DNA from: Adiantum capillus-veneris | Lineage: Eukaryota > Streptophyta > Polypodiopsida > Polypodiales > Pteridaceae | Assembly (NCBI GenBank): GCA_014529385.2 | Contig: CM043970.1 | Coordinates: forward strand, 46,178,779-46,242,778 | Length of the DNA: 64,000 bases | Direction of reading: 5' to 3' | Shown: positions 43,327 through 57,879 of the stretch, piece by piece | How the letters are laid out: every line of letters starts with the position of its first letter | How positions within the stretch are numbered: position 1 is the stretch's first letter | Notes under the pieces: model-generated | What the model saw: only the letters and a program-made list of their open reading frames with translations | Databases searched by the model: none | What the model was told of the DNA's origin: nothing | Made by a program: the position numbers and the translations under genes

Positions 43327-43433
43327 GTAGACAAAGGAGATGAAAATCCCTTCCGAATGTGAGGGCAAACTTGATTCAAGATGGTATTTACAAAACACTT
43401 CGTTTTGGCAAGATGGAAACTACGGGGGGAGAG

Positions 43434-43470
<37 letters not shown>
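43258..43470. repeat. Two (GA)n tracts
   Basis: GA repeats at about 43258-43325 and 43438-43470, separated by unique sequence with no gene. Confidence 0.95.
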
Positions 43471-43471
<1 letters not shown>

Positions 43472-44155
43472 ATAGTGTGTTCTCAAGGGAAATTTCATGT
43501 GTGCGGAGATCCTACTCCTGGGCGTAGTGGACCCTTGGAGTCAATGTGTGTGTATGACTTCTCTTTCAAGTGTTGGTTGTCATGATAATGACCTCTTATT
43601 GCTCTTTTATAGGTGGAGGATACTTAGTTTAGTATAAAGTAATTAGGTTGGAGAGACAAAGCAAGCAGCCGCGTCTCGGGCGGGAGCGTCCCGGGCGGTT
43701 GACTGGTGCTTTGTTTTAAGAAAATCAGAGAATGATATTCTCCTAGGTGGGCCTTTGTGACCATCATCTAGAGAGTGGTGGAATATAAAAATGGTTTCTT
43801 TTTTACGAAGTTTGGCTTGGAAAACGAAAAATGAACCCTACGACTATTATTGAGGAAGTGCATCATGGATGAGATGCTAGCAAACCGCAGGCTTCACTAG
43901 TGTGTTGGTCTAGCGCGCTCGTCAATTTTGGTGTCGGCTGGGGCATGCCTTCAGGGTTATTCTTTGATTTTCTATCACCACTGCATGTTTTTGAAATCGT
44001 CCTTCTTTGTTTGTTGATGCATCGATGTCAACTTTTTTGGTTCCTTCCTTCTTGTGCATGTTGTGTGCGTGCGTTGTTGGTGTGTATGTGATTATATGGG
44101 TGGTGTATGTATGTGTGTGTATTGTGTGTATGGAAAAAAAAAGAGAGCTGAATTT
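43471..44155. other. Unassigned non-coding sequence
   Basis: The stretch has mixed composition with a GC-rich word GTCTCGGGCGGGAGCGTCCC near 43672 and TG-rich sequence near 44050-44130. No supported gene; frames are short and lack codon structure. Confidence 0.5.
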
Positions 44156-45020
<865 letters not shown>

Positions 45021-45161
45021 TTGGCCCTCCCCTTCTAGCTAGAGGCATTGATGCCTCTAGCTTTGATTCTGATTCTCTAACATGGAGTTGGAGGGTTCTC
45101 CCTCCTTTGGAATATCTACCATGAACTTCGGATCGAACCTTAAGAAGTACCTTTTGAGCCT

Positions 45162-46078
45162 CTATCCATTGACTCTGGTCTTGTGAATTCGACCATCTGC
45201 TTCCATCAATTTGAAGCTACCATTGGCGTATCGCCTTTTGACGATGAATGGCCCTTCCCATTTGGGATGAAACTTCTTATCTTTCCTAGTGTCGAATGTG
45301 TTGTCGTATCTCAATACTAACATGCCTTTCTTCAGACCCTTTTCCTTAAGCCCTTGATTGAATGTGAGTCGGCATTGTTCTGCTTGCATGGCATAATAGT
45401 TTATTGCATCTTCCCTGTCTAACTGAAGCCTTTCTAGATCCAAGATGTGGTTGTTGCGGACATGGGCAATTGGGCATTGTAAGCTGGCTATCTGCACCTT
45501 GATGGGTAGAATGGCCTCTTTTCCATATATACCAAATGAAAAGGGGTGAAATCTAGTAATGTTTAAAATGTCATGCGGTAGGCCCAAAGAGCGGCCATGA
45601 GATGCTTATCCCAATCACTTGTGTGGTTATTCACCTGCTTTGTGATGATTTTACAAATCATGCCATTTACCTTTCCCACTAGACCATTGCACTGTGGATA
45701 GTTCGGACTTCAGTGTCGATGTGTGATGCCTAGCTTTTTCATCAGTTCTCCCACCAAGTCGCCTTTGAAACCTGGTACTCTATCAGATATTATCTTGAGA
45801 GGTGTGCCAAAGCAGCAACAGATGTGCTCAAATATGAACTTCACCACTTCTTGGGTTGTAATGTGTGTGGTTGCTGCTGCTTCCGCCCATTGGGTCATGT
45901 AGTCTACACCAACTAGAATATACAGTTTACGCGACTGGGCCTTTGGTATAGGACCAATTGCATCTATTCCCCACTTCTCAAATGGACCATATGAGATGAT
46001 AGGAGTCTGTGGCTCATAGGTTAGTGTTTGATCACTGGATTCTTGACAAGCTCTGCATGTTTTACACCAATGATGCAC
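45162..46078 (-). pseudogene. pol: Tat-lineage integrase, frame-disrupted
   Basis: Two minus-strand frames. 46078-45710 holds the C-C of the zinc finger (CKTCRACQES), WGIDAIGPIPKA for the first Asp region, VDYMTQWAEAAA, and ISDRVPGFKGDL for the second (Val where Gly is usual). 45587-45162 holds FSFGIYGKEAILPI and the C-terminal part WEGPFIVKRRYANGSFKLM. Between them, near 45700, the catalytic Glu region is out of frame. Style matches integrases of Tat/Athila elements. Confidence 0.85.
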
Positions 46079-46137
46079 ATCCTTGTTCAGACTAGGCCAA
46101 GAGAATCTCGCTTGTAGAATCTTCCTAATAGTAATAT

Positions 46138-47219
46138 CTAGAGCAAAGTAGCCGTCGCAAACACCATCATGGAAATTTCAGATTGGTCTTTTCCCTTGCA
46201 GTACAAGGTGCTGTTTATAAGGCGGTATCTTGTTGCCTTTTGGACAAGCCATTGTTTTTGGCCCTTGGTATACCCTTCAAGACATTCTCTTATATCTAAG
46301 AAGCTGATGATATCAGGCATAACATCGATACCTTGGAAGAGGGGTAGCTTCAGTTTGATTTCTCCTATGGGAACATCTTGTATCCTTTCCTTGGATAGAG
46401 CATTTGCTTCTTGATTTTCTGCCATAAGGACATGAAATAACTGCACCGCTTCAAAATTTCTTAAAAGATCCTTAACTTGGCGTAATTCGCCAAGCAAAAC
46501 CTGATTTTTACAAACCCAAGTGCCATTTATCTGCTTCATTAAGAGCATGGCATTTCCAAACACATTTAGGTGTTGAACCCCTTGCAAAACACATTGTTCT
46601 CATCCAAGAATTAGGGCCGAGTACTCTGCTTCGTTGTTGGAGTGGGAGTGTAGTAGTTGCCCAATAGAGAATACCTTTTCCCTTTGCTCATTGAAAATGA
46701 CGATGCCAGCTGCAGCTTGGTCCACTGCTCTTTTGTAAGCTCTAGAAAAGAAAAGAGAGTGAGCTCCTTCTAGCTTAGGAACTTCCACCATTGGTGTCAC
46801 TCCTTTGCCTTTTGTGTTGACCTTTAGCTTCTTCTCATAGTGACGATGAGTAAGAATACTTGCTAGACTAGCTTTGGTGGAGTTCTCCACCAGCATAGTG
46901 TAACCAAACTCTTGTAATCTAAAGAGCCACTTAGATATTCTAGATGAGACATCCATATGTTGTATTACATATACAGAAAGACTTATTCCATTGTTAGAAT
47001 TACAAAGGTTCTAGGCAATAGATAACAGAAAAATTTTGTAGTGGCAAACATCAATGCAAGCACCATGTGCTCTACAGTGGTGAATCCTTTTTTTGATGGG
47101 GTCATGACACGACTAGAGAAGTAGATAGGACACATGGAAGAGGTTTGGGGGTCCTTCTGCATTAGTACGGCCCCAAGTGTATCACTTTCTACACTGGGAT
47201 TAACATAAAATGGATCGTC
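46138..47219 (-). pseudogene. pol: RNase H and extra (archaeal-type) RNase H of the Tat element
   Basis: Following RT, the frame continues past TAG at 47220 with the usual gypsy RNase H (SDTLGAVLMQKD, FTTVEHMVLALMFATTKF), then shifts. Frame 46956-46600 contains ISKWLFRLQEFGYTM, a linker, and a second RNase H signature: SLFFSRAYKRAVDQAAAGIV and HSNNEAEYSALILG. The Asp of FFDGA is altered to FFSRA. 46587-46138 continues with VFGNAMLLMKQING and ANALSKE. Tandem RNase H domains are a known mark of the Tat lineage. Confidence 0.8.
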
Positions 47220-48134
47220 CTATCTAGGGGGTTCAATTGTGGGAAGTGAAGCCAGGATTTGTTTCATTTCGCTGAACTGTTGCTCATTTTCTTCACTCCA
47301 TAGGAAGACATCTCTATGGGTGACGTGTTGTAAAGGGAGAACCACTTGAGAGAGAAAGTGAATGAACCTGCTCAAATACCTTACCTTCTGAAGGAAACAG
47401 GCCAATTGCTTTGCTGTTGTGGGTGATGACAAAGATACTAAATCTTGAACCTTGCTTGGGTCAGCCTCAATCCCTTTGGCTGAAATTACATGGCCAAGAA
47501 GAGTGACATTGCTTTCACCAATGTGACACTTATCTATGTTAAGCTGGCTGCCCAAGGTTTGCAGCCTAGCCAGGCCATCATAGACCTTGCTCAAATGGAG
47601 GGAGCGAGAGCTGTAGATGCAAAAATCATCTATGAAAACCCGTATTGACTTACCAATGTATGGCTGGAAGACAAAAGTTACATAGCATTGGAATGTGTCT
47701 GGGGCGTTGGTGAGGCCAAAGGGAATCACTCTGTAAGCAAAACATCCCCATGGTGTTATGGAAGTTGTCTTTTTTTTATCTTCTTCTGCATTGCTAATCT
47801 GGAAGTAGCCTAAGTAGCCGTCACATACTGTGTAGCGCTCATGACGTGCTACCTCATTGAGAATATCGTCTTGGAATGGGAGGGGAAAATGATCCCTCTT
47901 TGTTGCTGCATTGAGAGATTTGTAGTCTACACAAACCCTCCACTTACCATTCTTCTTTGGCGTGACCACCACTGGAGAGACCCACTTTGAGTCTTTGACG
48001 GGGTAAACGAAACCTGCCTGTAGCAAATTCCTTACCTCTTTGAGCAATGCCTCTTGTTGAATTACCCCAAGCCTCCTGAGATTTTGCACTACAGACTTAC
48101 TTCCTTCTTTGAATCTTATGTAGTGCCGCACCAC
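47220..48134 (-). pseudogene. pol: Tat-lineage reverse transcriptase
   Basis: The longest open block of this element (304 codons). It shows VRNLLQAGFVYPVKDSKWVS, KKNGKWRVCVDYKSLN, VCDGYLGYFQISNAEEDKKK, ITPWGCFAYRVIPFGLTNAP and the active site VFIDDFCIYS (IDD in place of YVDD), then LLGHVISAKGIEADPSKVQ. ITPWG with AEED is characteristic of Tat/Athila RTs. It ends at TAG, with RNase H continuing in frame. Confidence 0.88.
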
Positions 48135-48222
48135 TGTGATGCCTATGATCTTGTCATAGCCATCAATGAAAGTGTGCTAAAGTTACCCAGCATAGAGATG
48201 TACTCTTCTCTCTCTTCAGTAG

Positions 48223-49835
48223 CTAGCTCGCTGGAGAGCATCCGATGTAACTTACTTGTATCCACCAAGGGTTGGGTACCTGATGGTCCTTCTTGTTTAT
48301 TCGGTGTGCTTCAGACTGTGTCAATCTCTTTGGATCTCTCAGGATGACTCCCATCACTTTGATGCTACTGTCATTCTCTTCAGTTGTTGTCGTCTCTTCT
48401 CCCGAGGTGGTTGAAGAGTCACTCGTGAATTCATCTTCCGATGCCTCCAAGATCATGTTGTGTTGCTTATTAGTCTTCATGTCATAGAATATGGGCTTTC
48501 CCTTAGCATCCTTCATTTGGATCATTCCGGTACTCTAGTCCTTCTTAGCCTCCATAGCCATGAGCCATGGTCTTTCGAGAATGATAGGGTAGCCCTCCCC
48601 TTTGTCTGGCATGACAAAAATGTCTACCTCCACTTCCGTGTTGAATGCCTTCATCTTGACTGCATTCACAATGCCTACGCACTTCACTTTGATGTTATTT
48701 GCCATTTAGCTCGGCAGGGTGCCAGCCTACTTACTTCTAGACCTATATGGTGCATCATTTTCTGACTCATGACGCATATTTGTGTGCCACCATCTATCTA
48801 CATGTTTGAGATGCATTTCCCCTTGACATGGGCATCCATGATAGGTAGGATGTCATCTAGATTCCTCTCAGAGATAGCCCTAGCTATCTTTGGTATTGAC
48901 TTTCTAGTGCTTACCATCTTCGTCCATTGTCTCCTCATCCTTGGTGTAAGATGGAGTAATTGGGGCCAGGTTATTTTCGGACCCTGCATCAAAACATCTT
49001 GAATACTAGTTCGTATGGTTCATCATACTCACCTAGAGAAAAATCCAAGATGTTAATCTTTTGCTGAGGTTTAGTGCATGCTTGCTAGACTCTCCTTTTC
49101 CTTTCATCTTTTCCCCCCTTTGAGAGGCTTCTTTGTGCCTAGCATGCGTTACTCCCATGGCATCTACTTCTTCTACTTTTCCTTTTCATTTGTTCTTCTC
49201 TTTGACACACTCTTCTACCTTCTCCTTTCCTTTAGCTTCAAGACTGATGACACTCACTGCTTGGTTTCTAGCAGGTGGTAGAGGTAGAGGTAGAGTGAGA
49301 GGTTGCGGTGGTAGTGGTGGTTGTACAGGCGGTCGAAGGATTTGGACCAGTGAAATTGACTCTGGTTGCCTTACTCCTCTATTGAATTTATGCCTTCCTT
49401 GATGAGGTCAATAGTACATGCCATGGCCGCCCTCTCCACAGTTGTAACAATGGTGGTCCTGATTTTTCCTTCACTGTCCTCTTCCTTGCTCTAGATTTTT
49501 GGCATGTGCATGCCCTTGCTGCACCAGGTGTACTCAAAGATTCTCTAATTGGTTGGTGATTCGGTTGAGCAGGTCTTGTTGATCTTCAGCCGATTCTTGT
49601 GGTTGATTCCTCTGGGCTCTTGCTGCTGCAGGTGCGACTAGGTGTGGTCGGTTTCTATCCAATTCCCCTTCCTTGGTAGTCTTGGCTTGTAGAAGCAATT
49701 TCTTATCTTTAAGGTGGGCTAATTCAACTGTTACCTCATACGTAGCAGGAAACTTTCCCTTCACCTTCTCTTAAAGAATTGGCCATAAAGCAGCCATAAG
49801 CCGGTCTTTCTTCAGGAATTTGCTTCCTTCCTTCC
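48223..49835 (-). pseudogene. gag: Tat gag (3' part) and protease, decayed
   Basis: Minus-strand pieces match the plus-strand gag-protease element at 31.4-33.3 kb. 49835-49534 corresponds to its capsid end (KFPATYEVTVELAHLKDKKL, DLLNRITNQLENL). The proline/zinc-knuckle region at about 49500-49300 is degenerate. 48992-48798 has GPKITWPQLLHL and NLDDILPIMDAHVKGK, and 48525-48223 has QMKDAKGKPIFYDMK. The protease catalytic segment after ISNM is broken by TAG. The first third of gag is missing, and sequence breaks at about 49835 into a (TG)n tract. Confidence 0.82.
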
Positions 49836-49844
49836 TGTGCATGC

Positions 49845-50623
<779 letters not shown>

Positions 50624-51042
50624 ATAGCACCATCTCTATCTATCTATCTTTATCTCTTGCCTTGATTTTCTTAGGTGATCTCCCCCCCCCCCCCCCTCTC
50701 ACCTCCTTCAATGCAAGATAGGGAGTTGGGGCAATGGAAAAGAGTCAAATTGATTGTGCACATTATCCCCACTACAACTTTGAGACTCTTAGTACCACAC
50801 ACTACTAGAGTGCTCATCTTTTGGTCTCATTTGAAGTTCATCCCCTCACATTTTTAGCCATGACTTAGACCTACACAATTTCCTCCCCCAACCACACTGT
50901 GTGTGGGCTCTCTATTGTGACTCTCATCACCACAATTTGGAGCATCAAGAATCACTCATCATTCACACATATACTACATTACATGTAACTTTGGTCCCAT
51001 ATGTCATATTTGACCTCCAAGGACAATCATACAATCTATCTA

Positions 51043-51044
<2 letters not shown>
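50624..51044. other. Non-coding flank with a TCTA run and poly-C
   Basis: TATC/TCTA repeats near 50636-50660 and a C run at 50683-50696. No gene seen. Confidence 0.5.
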
Positions 51045-51106
<62 letters not shown>

Positions 51107-51135
51107 GCGCACGCACACACACACACACACACACA
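51045..51135. repeat. (CT)n followed by (CA)n
   Basis: A long CT tract (51047-51104) passes into CGCGCGCACGCACACA. The gag frame on the minus strand runs into it, so the gag C-terminal end has been replaced by repeat. Confidence 0.93.
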
Positions 51136-51806
51136 CCTTCCTTATTTTTGTATCTCTCAACCTCCAATCTTGTAGGCACAAAAGCTGGAGCTCTTGGATT
51201 CATCCAACCTTGCCATCTGCAAGAGTATTGGAAACTATAAAACATTGGCACAAAGACCTCATGTACATCCATTCCAAGCTGTTGTTGCCTCTTTAACTTC
51301 CACTCTTTCTCTTTACACACTAGTTCATCGAAATTGCTTGGTTTCTTCAAATCCACCTTCAATTGCAATAATGGTAGCAAGCCTTCAATAAACAGTTTCT
51401 TCTTCAACAAGCTTGGAGGGTTGTGTGCTCCGAATGACATACACCACCACTGCCACACTTCTCCAAATTTCTTTACAAAAATTGCTACACTCTCTCCCTC
51501 AATTTGCTTAAGGGACTTGAGCATGGTATAGACTTTGCTAGAATTCTCTCACTTGGAAAACTTCATTACAGCATTGCTCGGTCGTATACCTTCAAAGGTC
51601 AATCGCCTTCTCGTTGCCTCTTCTTGAGCCTCAAACCGCCCAAACCATGATTGTACTTCTCCCTTCAAAAAAACCTTCAAGAGACGCATCACTGTTGCAT
51701 CCTCTAGCAACAATTGATTAATGATCATTGCCACCTCAAATTGCTCCAAGTAGTCTTCCACATCTTTGTCATTTTCACCTCGAAAAACTGGATATGGGTA
51801 TCCCAT
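51136..51806 (-). pseudogene. gag: Gypsy gag capsid fragment
   Basis: The minus-strand frame starts MGYPYPVFRGENDKDVEDYL at 51806, a standard plant gypsy capsid opening, and continues EVQSWFGRFEAQEEA. TGA at about 51549 interrupts it (AAG TGA GAG), then the same frame resumes with IFVKKFGEVWQWW and LFIEGLLPLLQLK until the microsatellite. It differs from the Tat gags, so it belongs to another element. No pol or LTR was found with it. Confidence 0.78.
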
Positions 51807-52596
51807 CTTGTAACCAAAGCCACTTTGATGCTCCTTAGTGGGGGCACCAAAATGTGGGATGAGTAGAAAAATAGTGAATGCCTCTATAGCCTACTCATCT
51901 ACACATCAGAACCACTACACACAACACACCAACTGGGCACCACCAGCTATTATGTAAACCGGACATGATTACACGGGAGTAGGGAACAACCCTACACACA
52001 TCCCACACACTTAACACCACTCAAATCACTCACATCCTCCCTCATACACACACATCCATGGGCTCAACAGCCACAATTTTAGCTAGATAATAGAGTAGTA
52101 AGCTATGAGAAGAAAAATAGTGAGATCTTATTCAATGAGCATATGTAGGAGCACATAGGAGATGCATTAGAAGTGATATGCACACCTTCGGCACACATCT
52201 ACTCTCCACAACCTCAAACTACATACATACACATGTAAATAACTCTCTCACACACATATTTCTCTCTCAATCAACACATCACATCACCAAAACCATAGGC
52301 CATAGGCCCTCTCTTAAAAATCCAGCAGGCATACAATGTGGAGCTCTCCTCCCCCTCCCCCCCCCCCCTCCCTTTTGAACAAAAACTGGCCTTTATATAG
52401 GCTGTAAGCTAAATGCATGAAGAAAATGCTATGAATGTGTGCCTGACATGTATCATCTCTCTTCTGAGTCTACATGTAGTCTCTCTGTAGTTGTAGGTGT
52501 GTATGAAATAGTGGGAGTACTCTAGTCCATTTCTTTTTCCTCCTTTTTATCTCCTTTTCCTCTACTTCCCTATTTTTAGTTTATCTTTTAATTTAA

Positions 52597-52669
<73 letters not shown>

Positions 52670-53047
52670 TACTCTATTATTAACTCCCTTCTTCTCTCTC
52701 TTATTCATCGCTTTGGATTCTACACTCACACACCGTGATTGGCTTCTTCATGTGTACACACCCCCTTAGGTGGGTTTTTTCCTCTTATTGGCCTGGACAT
52801 AGGCATGTAGGTACTTACAGTGGGAACTAGGCCTTAGAGCCCTCTCTTTCTAGTTATGGGAGAGGGCATGGGAACCGCCCCTTAGATCCTTTAAATCTCC
52901 AAATTTGGTCATTTAGGGACCCGTGGGAATGTTCCCTTGGCCTTATTTCTTCTTCATGTGAACCAGCGATGGGAGGGGGTCAGCGATATCGCCAACCCCC
53001 CGCCCCGCCCTTCCTCCTTATTTTTCAACTCCACCATGTCCATGCTT
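51807..53047. other. Non-coding region with CA-, C- and CT-rich tracts
   Basis: 51840-52340 is CA-rich, with many TACACACAT words. A broken C run lies at 52355-52371 and a CT tract at 52603-52662. The remainder has no open frame with coding character. The upstream part may be the leader of the gag fragment, whose 5' end faces it. Confidence 0.5.
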
Positions 53048-53480
53048 CACTACAAAAAAAAAAAAGTGATTTACCAACGTTTATATCAATGTAAGGTAAG
53101 GTATAATAAAAATTACAATATTTTCTAAGTGCTGGCAAAAGCGTTGATAAAAGTGTTGAAACGATCCACGCTAGAATTTTCAATGGTACTAATACTTCCA
53201 TCGTTTCAACGCTGGAAATACCAATGTAACATGCATTGCAAAAAACGATGGAAGTTCCAACATTTTGTTACCGCTAGAAATATATGCGATTGCCATTCCT
53301 TGCATAGCGCTGGTAATTCGAGTGTTCTAAAACGCTGTTATTTCCACTTGTGTAAGTGCTGGTATTTCTAGCTATGTAATCCTTGTTGGTATTTCTAGTT
53401 GTGTAAGCGCTAAAAATATTAGCGTTTCTAAACATTGAAACTACCAGTGTTATGCAGAGCTAGAATTACCAGGGCTTTGC
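53048..53480. repeat. CACTA left end with subterminal repeats
   Basis: After the terminus, variants of AGCGCTGGTATTTC and its complement (such as AACGCTGGAAATACC, CGCTGGTAATTC) occur about ten times in both directions. Subterminal arrays like this bind the CACTA regulatory protein. Confidence 0.65.
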
Positions 53481-53874
53481 AAGATTCCTGGAAACATACA
53501 AAAGTTGTTTACTTTGTAGCAAATCCATCTAAGAAACATAGTTTCATGCATTTAAAATACCACAGTTTAACACAAACTTTGCCATTACAAATGAGACCAT
53601 ATGGATACCAAACGAGTTTTTAATAAACAAAAAACTATGTCATTATATCAACGTATCTAATGAGCATATGGAAACCAAACGAGTTTAAGAAACTTTGTCA
53701 TTACATCACCATGTCAAATTTTCTACATAGTGTGACGGAAAGCCAAAAAGGGTTATGAACTAATGTCAAAGTTGCCTAGAGTGTTCGGAAAAACAAAAAG
53801 GATTATGAACTTTGGCGTACATACATTGCTATATCAAAAAAAGCTAATGAAAGCTACCTAAGTGCATAGAGTGT
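53481..53874. other. Downstream flank of the minus-strand CACTA gene
   Basis: AT-rich with repeated phrases such as CATATGGA.ACCAAACGAGTTT and AACTTTG.CATTACATCA. Non-coding, probably 3' untranslated sequence. Confidence 0.45.
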
Positions 53875-55433
53875 CTATCTTATGTGAGAGCGTCTTTTGC
53901 TGTTGGTAGGAACATCCACATCTTTTAGCCAGAGTTTCACCTCCTCACCCTCGCTCTCTAGATCCTTGTCCTTTGTATCCACGTCAAGAGATGGGGCGTA
54001 GCTTACATCATCTTCTTCTTCATCTCCATCACTTTCTATCTCTCCATTAGGGCCTGTTGCATATGTAAGTTCATCTGTGTATCTTTGCAAAACCCATTTC
54101 AACTTAGTGACTAAAAAAATTAATACATATATAAAAATAAACTCGATCATTGATGCAAAATTACCTTTATTTTTGGTATCTGCTTTGACGGTTTTGCCCT
54201 CTTGTCGGACGCATTCATATAATGCAACAGGACCTTTGTCACGAGCCTCTTCATACTCTTTCGTTGTTGCTGGAGGTCTCCCAACCATATACTCCTGGAT
54301 GCAAACACGAAAATGAGCAAGCCATGCAAGTTTAACAAGAGCTAAATCCATATATATATAAATAATGAGTCTGGCATGATGAACTTACAAAAGTTGCAAG
54401 GAAGTAAGCCCTCCCACCACTCCCCAAGCGAGAGATCCCAGTTGTCTCTTGTTGCACTTTATTGGCCTCTCTTTGTTGTTCCCATCTATTGGGAAATGAG
54501 CATAGCTCATTCTTTACCTTTTACCAATCATTTGCAAAGAGGAATGACGGCTTATAGTCCTTGGTTGCTGCCCCTACTAATTGCACAGTAACACGTCTTG
54601 TTCTGAGTACATGTTCCATTCTTGTTTTCATGACAAATTTGTTGAATCTCTTACCCTCAGGATTTGGAAACTGTGCATGGAGGTGTGCGATAACCATGTT
54701 TTTGCTATCTTTGGGCTGTCGCCTCCAATCTGTGAATATATCATCGGGGAAGTATATCGTCATGCGCTTGTACATTTGAGTAATAACTCGCTTCCCACGA
54801 TGATCAGCATGCACACCCCCATAATCATCTACCATATAGTATAAGTTGCTGCCAAAACCAAAATCAAGGTAAGTACCAAAAAACTCAAATATGTTTATAG
54901 CCACATGCATTTATGATGTTTAAAATCACCGGTTGGTATCATAGATGAAAGGGGCTTGTAGGATTGTAGCTTGAGGTGTCTTGGGAGGTGTCTCTATGGA
55001 TGGTGTGGTGGTATTAGGAAGCCTCCAGTTCCCTCCTAGCGTAGAGAGATTAGAAGCATGGTCGATCTCTATATCTTGTGGTTGTGCCCTAGGATGGAAT
55101 GTAAAATCGAACTCTCCTGCATCCTCTCTCACTGTCTCTAATGAGAAGCGACGTGTCTCCTTTCTTCTCACTCCACCTCTCCCAAAGCTCGAGTAAAAGC
55201 AACCCACCCTTGTTTCTCTCACAAGGTCTCTCACCCTTGTTTCTCTCACAAGGTCTCTCTCTTCTCTCAAATCATCGTCGCCTTGCCTCTTCCTGAAATC
55301 CTCCTCGCTCATATGGCTGTATCTAGAAGATTGTGAGCCACGGGAGGATCTTGACGAGAATGTGATCATCGAGAGGAGTGGGAGAAGTGAGATGATGTTG
55401 GTCGCCGAGACACAATAACAACTTCAGCCTACA
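53875..55433 (-). pseudogene. CACTA/Ptta-EnSpm-like transposon protein, minus-strand copy
   Basis: Minus-strand exons fit GT/AG rules: 55433 to 54930, 54848-54389, 54294-54165 and 54110-53875 (TGA). The leader intron acceptor (TTGTTGTAG) is at about 55434. The N-terminal part is Ser/Arg-rich (SSRGSQSSRYSHMSEEDF), the middle has FPDDIFTDWRRQPKD and KTRMEHVLRTRR, and the third exon has EYMVGRPPATTKEYEEARDK. The end is acidic and closes with NSKRRSHIR. The layout resembles plant EnSpm/Ptta transposase_24-type proteins. Damage compared with the copy at 63.4 kb: a GTG where that copy has its second ATG, TGA and a one-base shift near 55385, and TAA at 54521-54523. Confidence 0.6.
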
Positions 55434-55499
55434 ACAAGGAAAAACTAGCATTGGTGACATGTAGATATTCCAAAAAAAAAGTAAACCAAAATAAAAATA

Positions 55500-57376
55500 G
55501 TGACGCTTTTTGGATGCTAAAACATTTACTTTTAAGCATATTTGGATGTCACCATGTCTAATTTACTTTCAAATAGCTCCAAGATGATGTGTACATCTCT
55601 TAGACAATTTACAAATCATTTTGGAGCTATTGGGAAGTAAGTTGGACATGCAGAAATCCAAATACACTTAAAAGCGGATGTTTTAGCAGTCAAAAATTGT
55701 CCACTGTGGGCATATAGGCATGTCAAAATGTCCAAATGACTTACCAATAAGCCAATGTGTATAAGCAAGACTTGCATATACACCTTGATGCATCGAAATA
55801 TCATTTGGACATGCCGGCATCCAAAAACCCTCATGACAGACTCATTTAGATTGAAATGAGTCCGTCGTGAGAGTTTTTGGAAGCCGGCATGTCCAAATGA
55901 CATTTTGATGCATTGAGGTGTATGTTCGGGTCTTGCATATACACCTCAGCTCGTCGAAATGTCATTTGGACATGTTGGCTTCCAAAAATGCTTATGACGG
56001 ATGTTTAAGATCCTAAAAACGTTCGCATTCAAGCGTATTTGGATGCCGGCATGTACAATTGAACTCCCAACACCAAGATAATATGTACATCTCCTAGACA
56101 ATTTACAAATCATCTTGGAGCTATTGGGAAGTAAATTGGACATGTCGACATCCAAATACGCTTAAAAGCGGATGTTTTAAAGCTGAAAAGCGTCCACCAT
56201 GAGCGTATAGGCATGTTAACATGTCCAAATGACTTTCTAATAAGCTGATGTAGACAGTTTACAAATCATCTTGGAGCTATTGGGAAGTAAAATGGACATG
56301 CCGACATCCAAACACGCTTAAAAACGGATGTTTTTAAGCTGAAAAGCATCCATCGTGAGCGTATAGGCATGTTAACACGTCCAAATGGATTTCTAATTGA
56401 ATTAAATCGATCTTAAGTGTTAAGCCGGCATGTCCAAATGACGTTCCGACGCATTGAAGTGTATGTACGGTCTTGCATATACACCTCCGCTTGTCGGAAC
56501 ATCATTTGGACATGTCGACTTCCAAAAATGCCCATGACGACGTTTTTAAGTTGTGAGCGTATAGGTACGCCGGCATGTCTAATTGACATTTTGATGCATA
56601 GACGTGTATATGCGAGTCTTGCATATACACCTTGGCTTATTGGAAAGTCATTTGGACATGTCAACATGCCTATGCGCTCATAGTAGATGCTTTTCAACTT
56701 AAAACGGTCCGCTTTTAAGCATATTTGGATGTCTGCATGTCCAATTTACTTCCCAATAGCTCCAAGATGATTTGTAAATTGTCTACGAGATGTACAAATC
56801 GTCTTGGAACTGTTGGGAGTTCAATTGGACATGCTGGCATTCAAATACGCTTAAATGCGGACGTTTTTAAGTTGTAAAACGTCCGTTGTGAGCATTTTTA
56901 GAAGTCCGCATATCCAAATAATGTTTCCACAAGCCGAGGTGTATACGCAAGACCCGAACATACACCTCAATGCGTTTGAACGTCATTTGGACATGTCGGC
57001 TTCCAAAAACGCTTACAACAGACGTATTTCAGCTTATTGGAAAGTCATTTGGACATGTAGACATGTCTATATGCTCACGGTGGACGCTTTTCGACTTCTA
57101 AAATGTCCTCTTTTAAGCGTATTTGGATGCCGACATGTCCAATTTACTTCCCAATAGCTCCAAGATTATTTGTAAATTGTGTAGGAGATGTACAAATCAT
57201 CTTGGAGCTAAAGGGAAGTAAATTGGACATGCGGGCATCCAAATATGCTTAAAAGCGAACGCTTTAGCAGCCGAAAAGCGTCACTAATTTTTTTTTGGTT
57301 TACACTATTTTTTGGAATATATACTTTGTCTTATTGAAAAGCGTCTTGCATATATACTTTGGCTTATTGGAAAGTC
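55500..57376. repeat. Satellite-like array between the divergent genes, left part
   Basis: Units share words such as GGACATGCCGGCATCCAAATA, CGCTTAAAAGCGGACG, AATTTACAAATCATCTTGG and TTGCATATACACCT, in both orientations and with roughly 150-300 bp spacing. The order alternates, so large hairpins are possible. No coding frame longer than chance is supported. Confidence 0.85.
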
Positions 57377-57381
57377 ATTTG

Positions 57382-57879
57382 TGCTACAGACGGAGGTCGT
57401 GGCTGCCCTGCGAAATACCCGAAATAACACAATAAACAGCATAAAACAGGCTAATCGGCATACCTGGCACAATCACGTGGTTGCATGATCGCAAGATACA
57501 CGAACAGACAGAGACAGAGACAGAGAGCGAGAGAGATTGAGAGAGCACGTGTAGGCGCACCTCCTAGAGCGGAGTGCTACGCCGGCACGGCGAGAGAGAA
57601 GAGGGGAGAGATGAGAAGAGCAACGCAGACACTGGGTGCAATCTCCCCCCGTGCAAGAGTGACCATTTCCCTCTTGCACGTATTTATTTTATAGATTCTT
57701 GAATGGTCAAAGTGAGTACAAACTGACCGGCCGGTCATAAATGGCCAAAGCTCATAAAGAGCACTTGAATAATAAAATATACATAAAATATGATATCCTT
57801 TTGCAATAGCTTAGCTCGGTCAAGCCTTTTCGTCCTGTCTCCCAGTTGCAATAAATAATAAGATATCAATTCCATAACA
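57382..57879 (-). repeat. LARD 3' LTR
   Basis: On the minus strand it starts TGTTATGGAATTGATATC and ends CTGTAGCA. It contains a GAGA-rich block near 57510-57545. The bases above it, CAACGGAGAGGTA (57892-57880, minus), form the polypurine tract. Confidence 0.9.
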
